Shown: positions 63,447 through 64,000 of the stretch, piece by piece
Position numbering within the stretch: position 1 is the first letter of the stretch
Layout of the letters: each line of letters begins with the position of its first letter
Assembly: GCF_030269765.1 (NCBI RefSeq)
Contig: NZ_BSTX01000001.1
Span: 2,225,571 to 2,289,570 of the forward strand
DNA from: Actinorhabdospora filicis
GTDB lineage: Bacteria; Actinomycetota; Actinomycetes; Mycobacteriales; Micromonosporaceae
DNA length: 64,000 bases
Direction of reading: 5' to 3'
Position numbers and translations under genes: made by a program
Notes under the pieces: generated by a model
The model's database searches: none
Told to the model about the DNA's origin: nothing
What the model saw: only the letters and a program-made list of their open reading frames with translations

Positions 63447-64000
63447 CGACGAAAGACGAGACCGGCGAGACCGGCGAGACCGACGAGGCCGACGAGGCCG
63501 ACGAGGCCGAGGGTGACGATCGGCCCGGCGGGTGAGAAACGAACAGCGGGCAACGGGTAGCGGGCGACCGACGGCCGGGCCGACGGGCCTACGGCCGGGC
63601 AGACCGGCGGGCCGAGAAGCAGCCCGAGGCACGGCGGTCACTCGGACGGGGTAGCCACACCACGAGCCTGACGGCCGACGGGCGGGCCGAGAAACGGCCC
63701 GAGGCACGGCGGCCCACCCGGACAGGGTGGGCCGCCACCGGCTGCCCGATGGCCGACCGCGACGAAGCCGGGGTCGGGGTCGGGGCCAGGGGCGGGGTCG
63801 AGGTCGGGGTCAGGGCCGGGGCCGGGCGAGGAGAGCGCGGGCGGCTGGCAGCACGGACAACCCACCGGCCCGACGGCCGACCGCGACGGGGACGGGGACG
63901 GGGACGGGGACGAACGTACGGAGCGCGGGGCGGCGGACGGGCGGGCGGGCGGGCGGGCGGGCGGGCGGGCGGCACGATGATCGGCTCGGCGGACGCGGCG
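63447..64000. repeat. Non-coding repeat-rich right edge
   Basis: No gene is seen. Near 63460-63520 a 9-base GAC(C/G)(A/G)GGCGA-like repeat forms, partly continuing the open frame. A ~60-bp block (gggcgggccgagaa...cccgaggcacggcgg) is duplicated at about 63605 and 63680. Short ggggtc and gggac runs occur near 63770-63910. GCGG is repeated as a tetranucleotide near 63938-63971. Confidence 0.65.

Noticed and set aside
63447..64000. Frames at the right edge
   Set aside because: Repeat-driven Arg/Pro/Gly sequences without motifs.

Overview
The window is about 70% GC with GC-rich third codon positions, many GTG starts and GTGA/ATGA stop-start overlaps. It carries mshA (mycothiol synthesis), a SARP-type regulator, SigE-type sigma factor, Scr1-type XRE/DUF397 pair and DivIVA-like protein. 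This is an actinomycete chromosome; Streptosporangiales (for example Thermomonosporaceae) is my best guess, at low confidence. No phage, IS element, rRNA, CRISPR array or plasmid origin was seen.

Layout. 1-1338 is non-coding and holds copies of a palindromic repeat. 1.3-4.6 kb: two MFS exporters and a Clp-N/HTH protein with a striking operator. 5.1-7.4 kb (minus): BKACE-type enzyme, asparaginase, CHMI-like tautomerase. Then tRNA-Phe and a TetR gene. 9.0-10.2 kb is repeat-rich non-coding DNA. 10.2-14.8 kb: YbjN-like gene, mshA, an SDR coupled to a methyltransferase, and a SUKH-like gene. 14.8-16.0 kb is again repeats. 16.0-26.4 kb: membrane-anchored lipase, RibD-C/DHFR-like protein, dnaE, DUF6458-like protein, SARP regulator, secreted protein, MscS-like channel, dcd, M43 metalloprotease. 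Then tRNA-Gly.

27.0-33.2 kb is a dense plus-strand run: short upstream ORF, PLP dehydratase, ddl, VanX-like dipeptidase, PAP2 phosphatase, apt, truncated haemoglobin, flavohaemoprotein, DivIVA-like protein, most joined by 4-base overlaps. 34-39.7 kb: GlxA/AraC regulator, MBL protein, membrane STAND NTPase with TPRs, and two AmmeMemoRadiSam genes. prfC, a small unknown protein and two convergent TPR genes follow. 44-52.2 kb is a stress-signalling island: an RsbW-GAF-SpoIIE protein divergent from a 1491-residue soluble hybrid histidine kinase with seven 92-residue HAMP-type repeats, then a response regulator and a STAS protein. 52.2-55.4 kb: three tiny overlapping Cys-rich ORFs divergent from an XRE (Scr1)/DUF397 pair and a membrane-anchored propeller-like protein. 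55.7-58.0 kb: SigE-type sigma factor with a membrane partner, and a TetR gene. A decayed alpha/beta hydrolase precedes the closing hen1-pnkp RNA-repair operon.

The strongest candidates for under-described biology are the Cys-rich mini-operon beside the Scr1/DUF397 pair, the HAMP-repeat kinase/SpoIIE/STAS island, hen1 with a ~210-residue low-complexity linker, a hairpin that would hide the dcd ribosome-binding site, and the palindromic repeat cluster at the left edge. All functions are inferred from reading the sequence; no database search was run.
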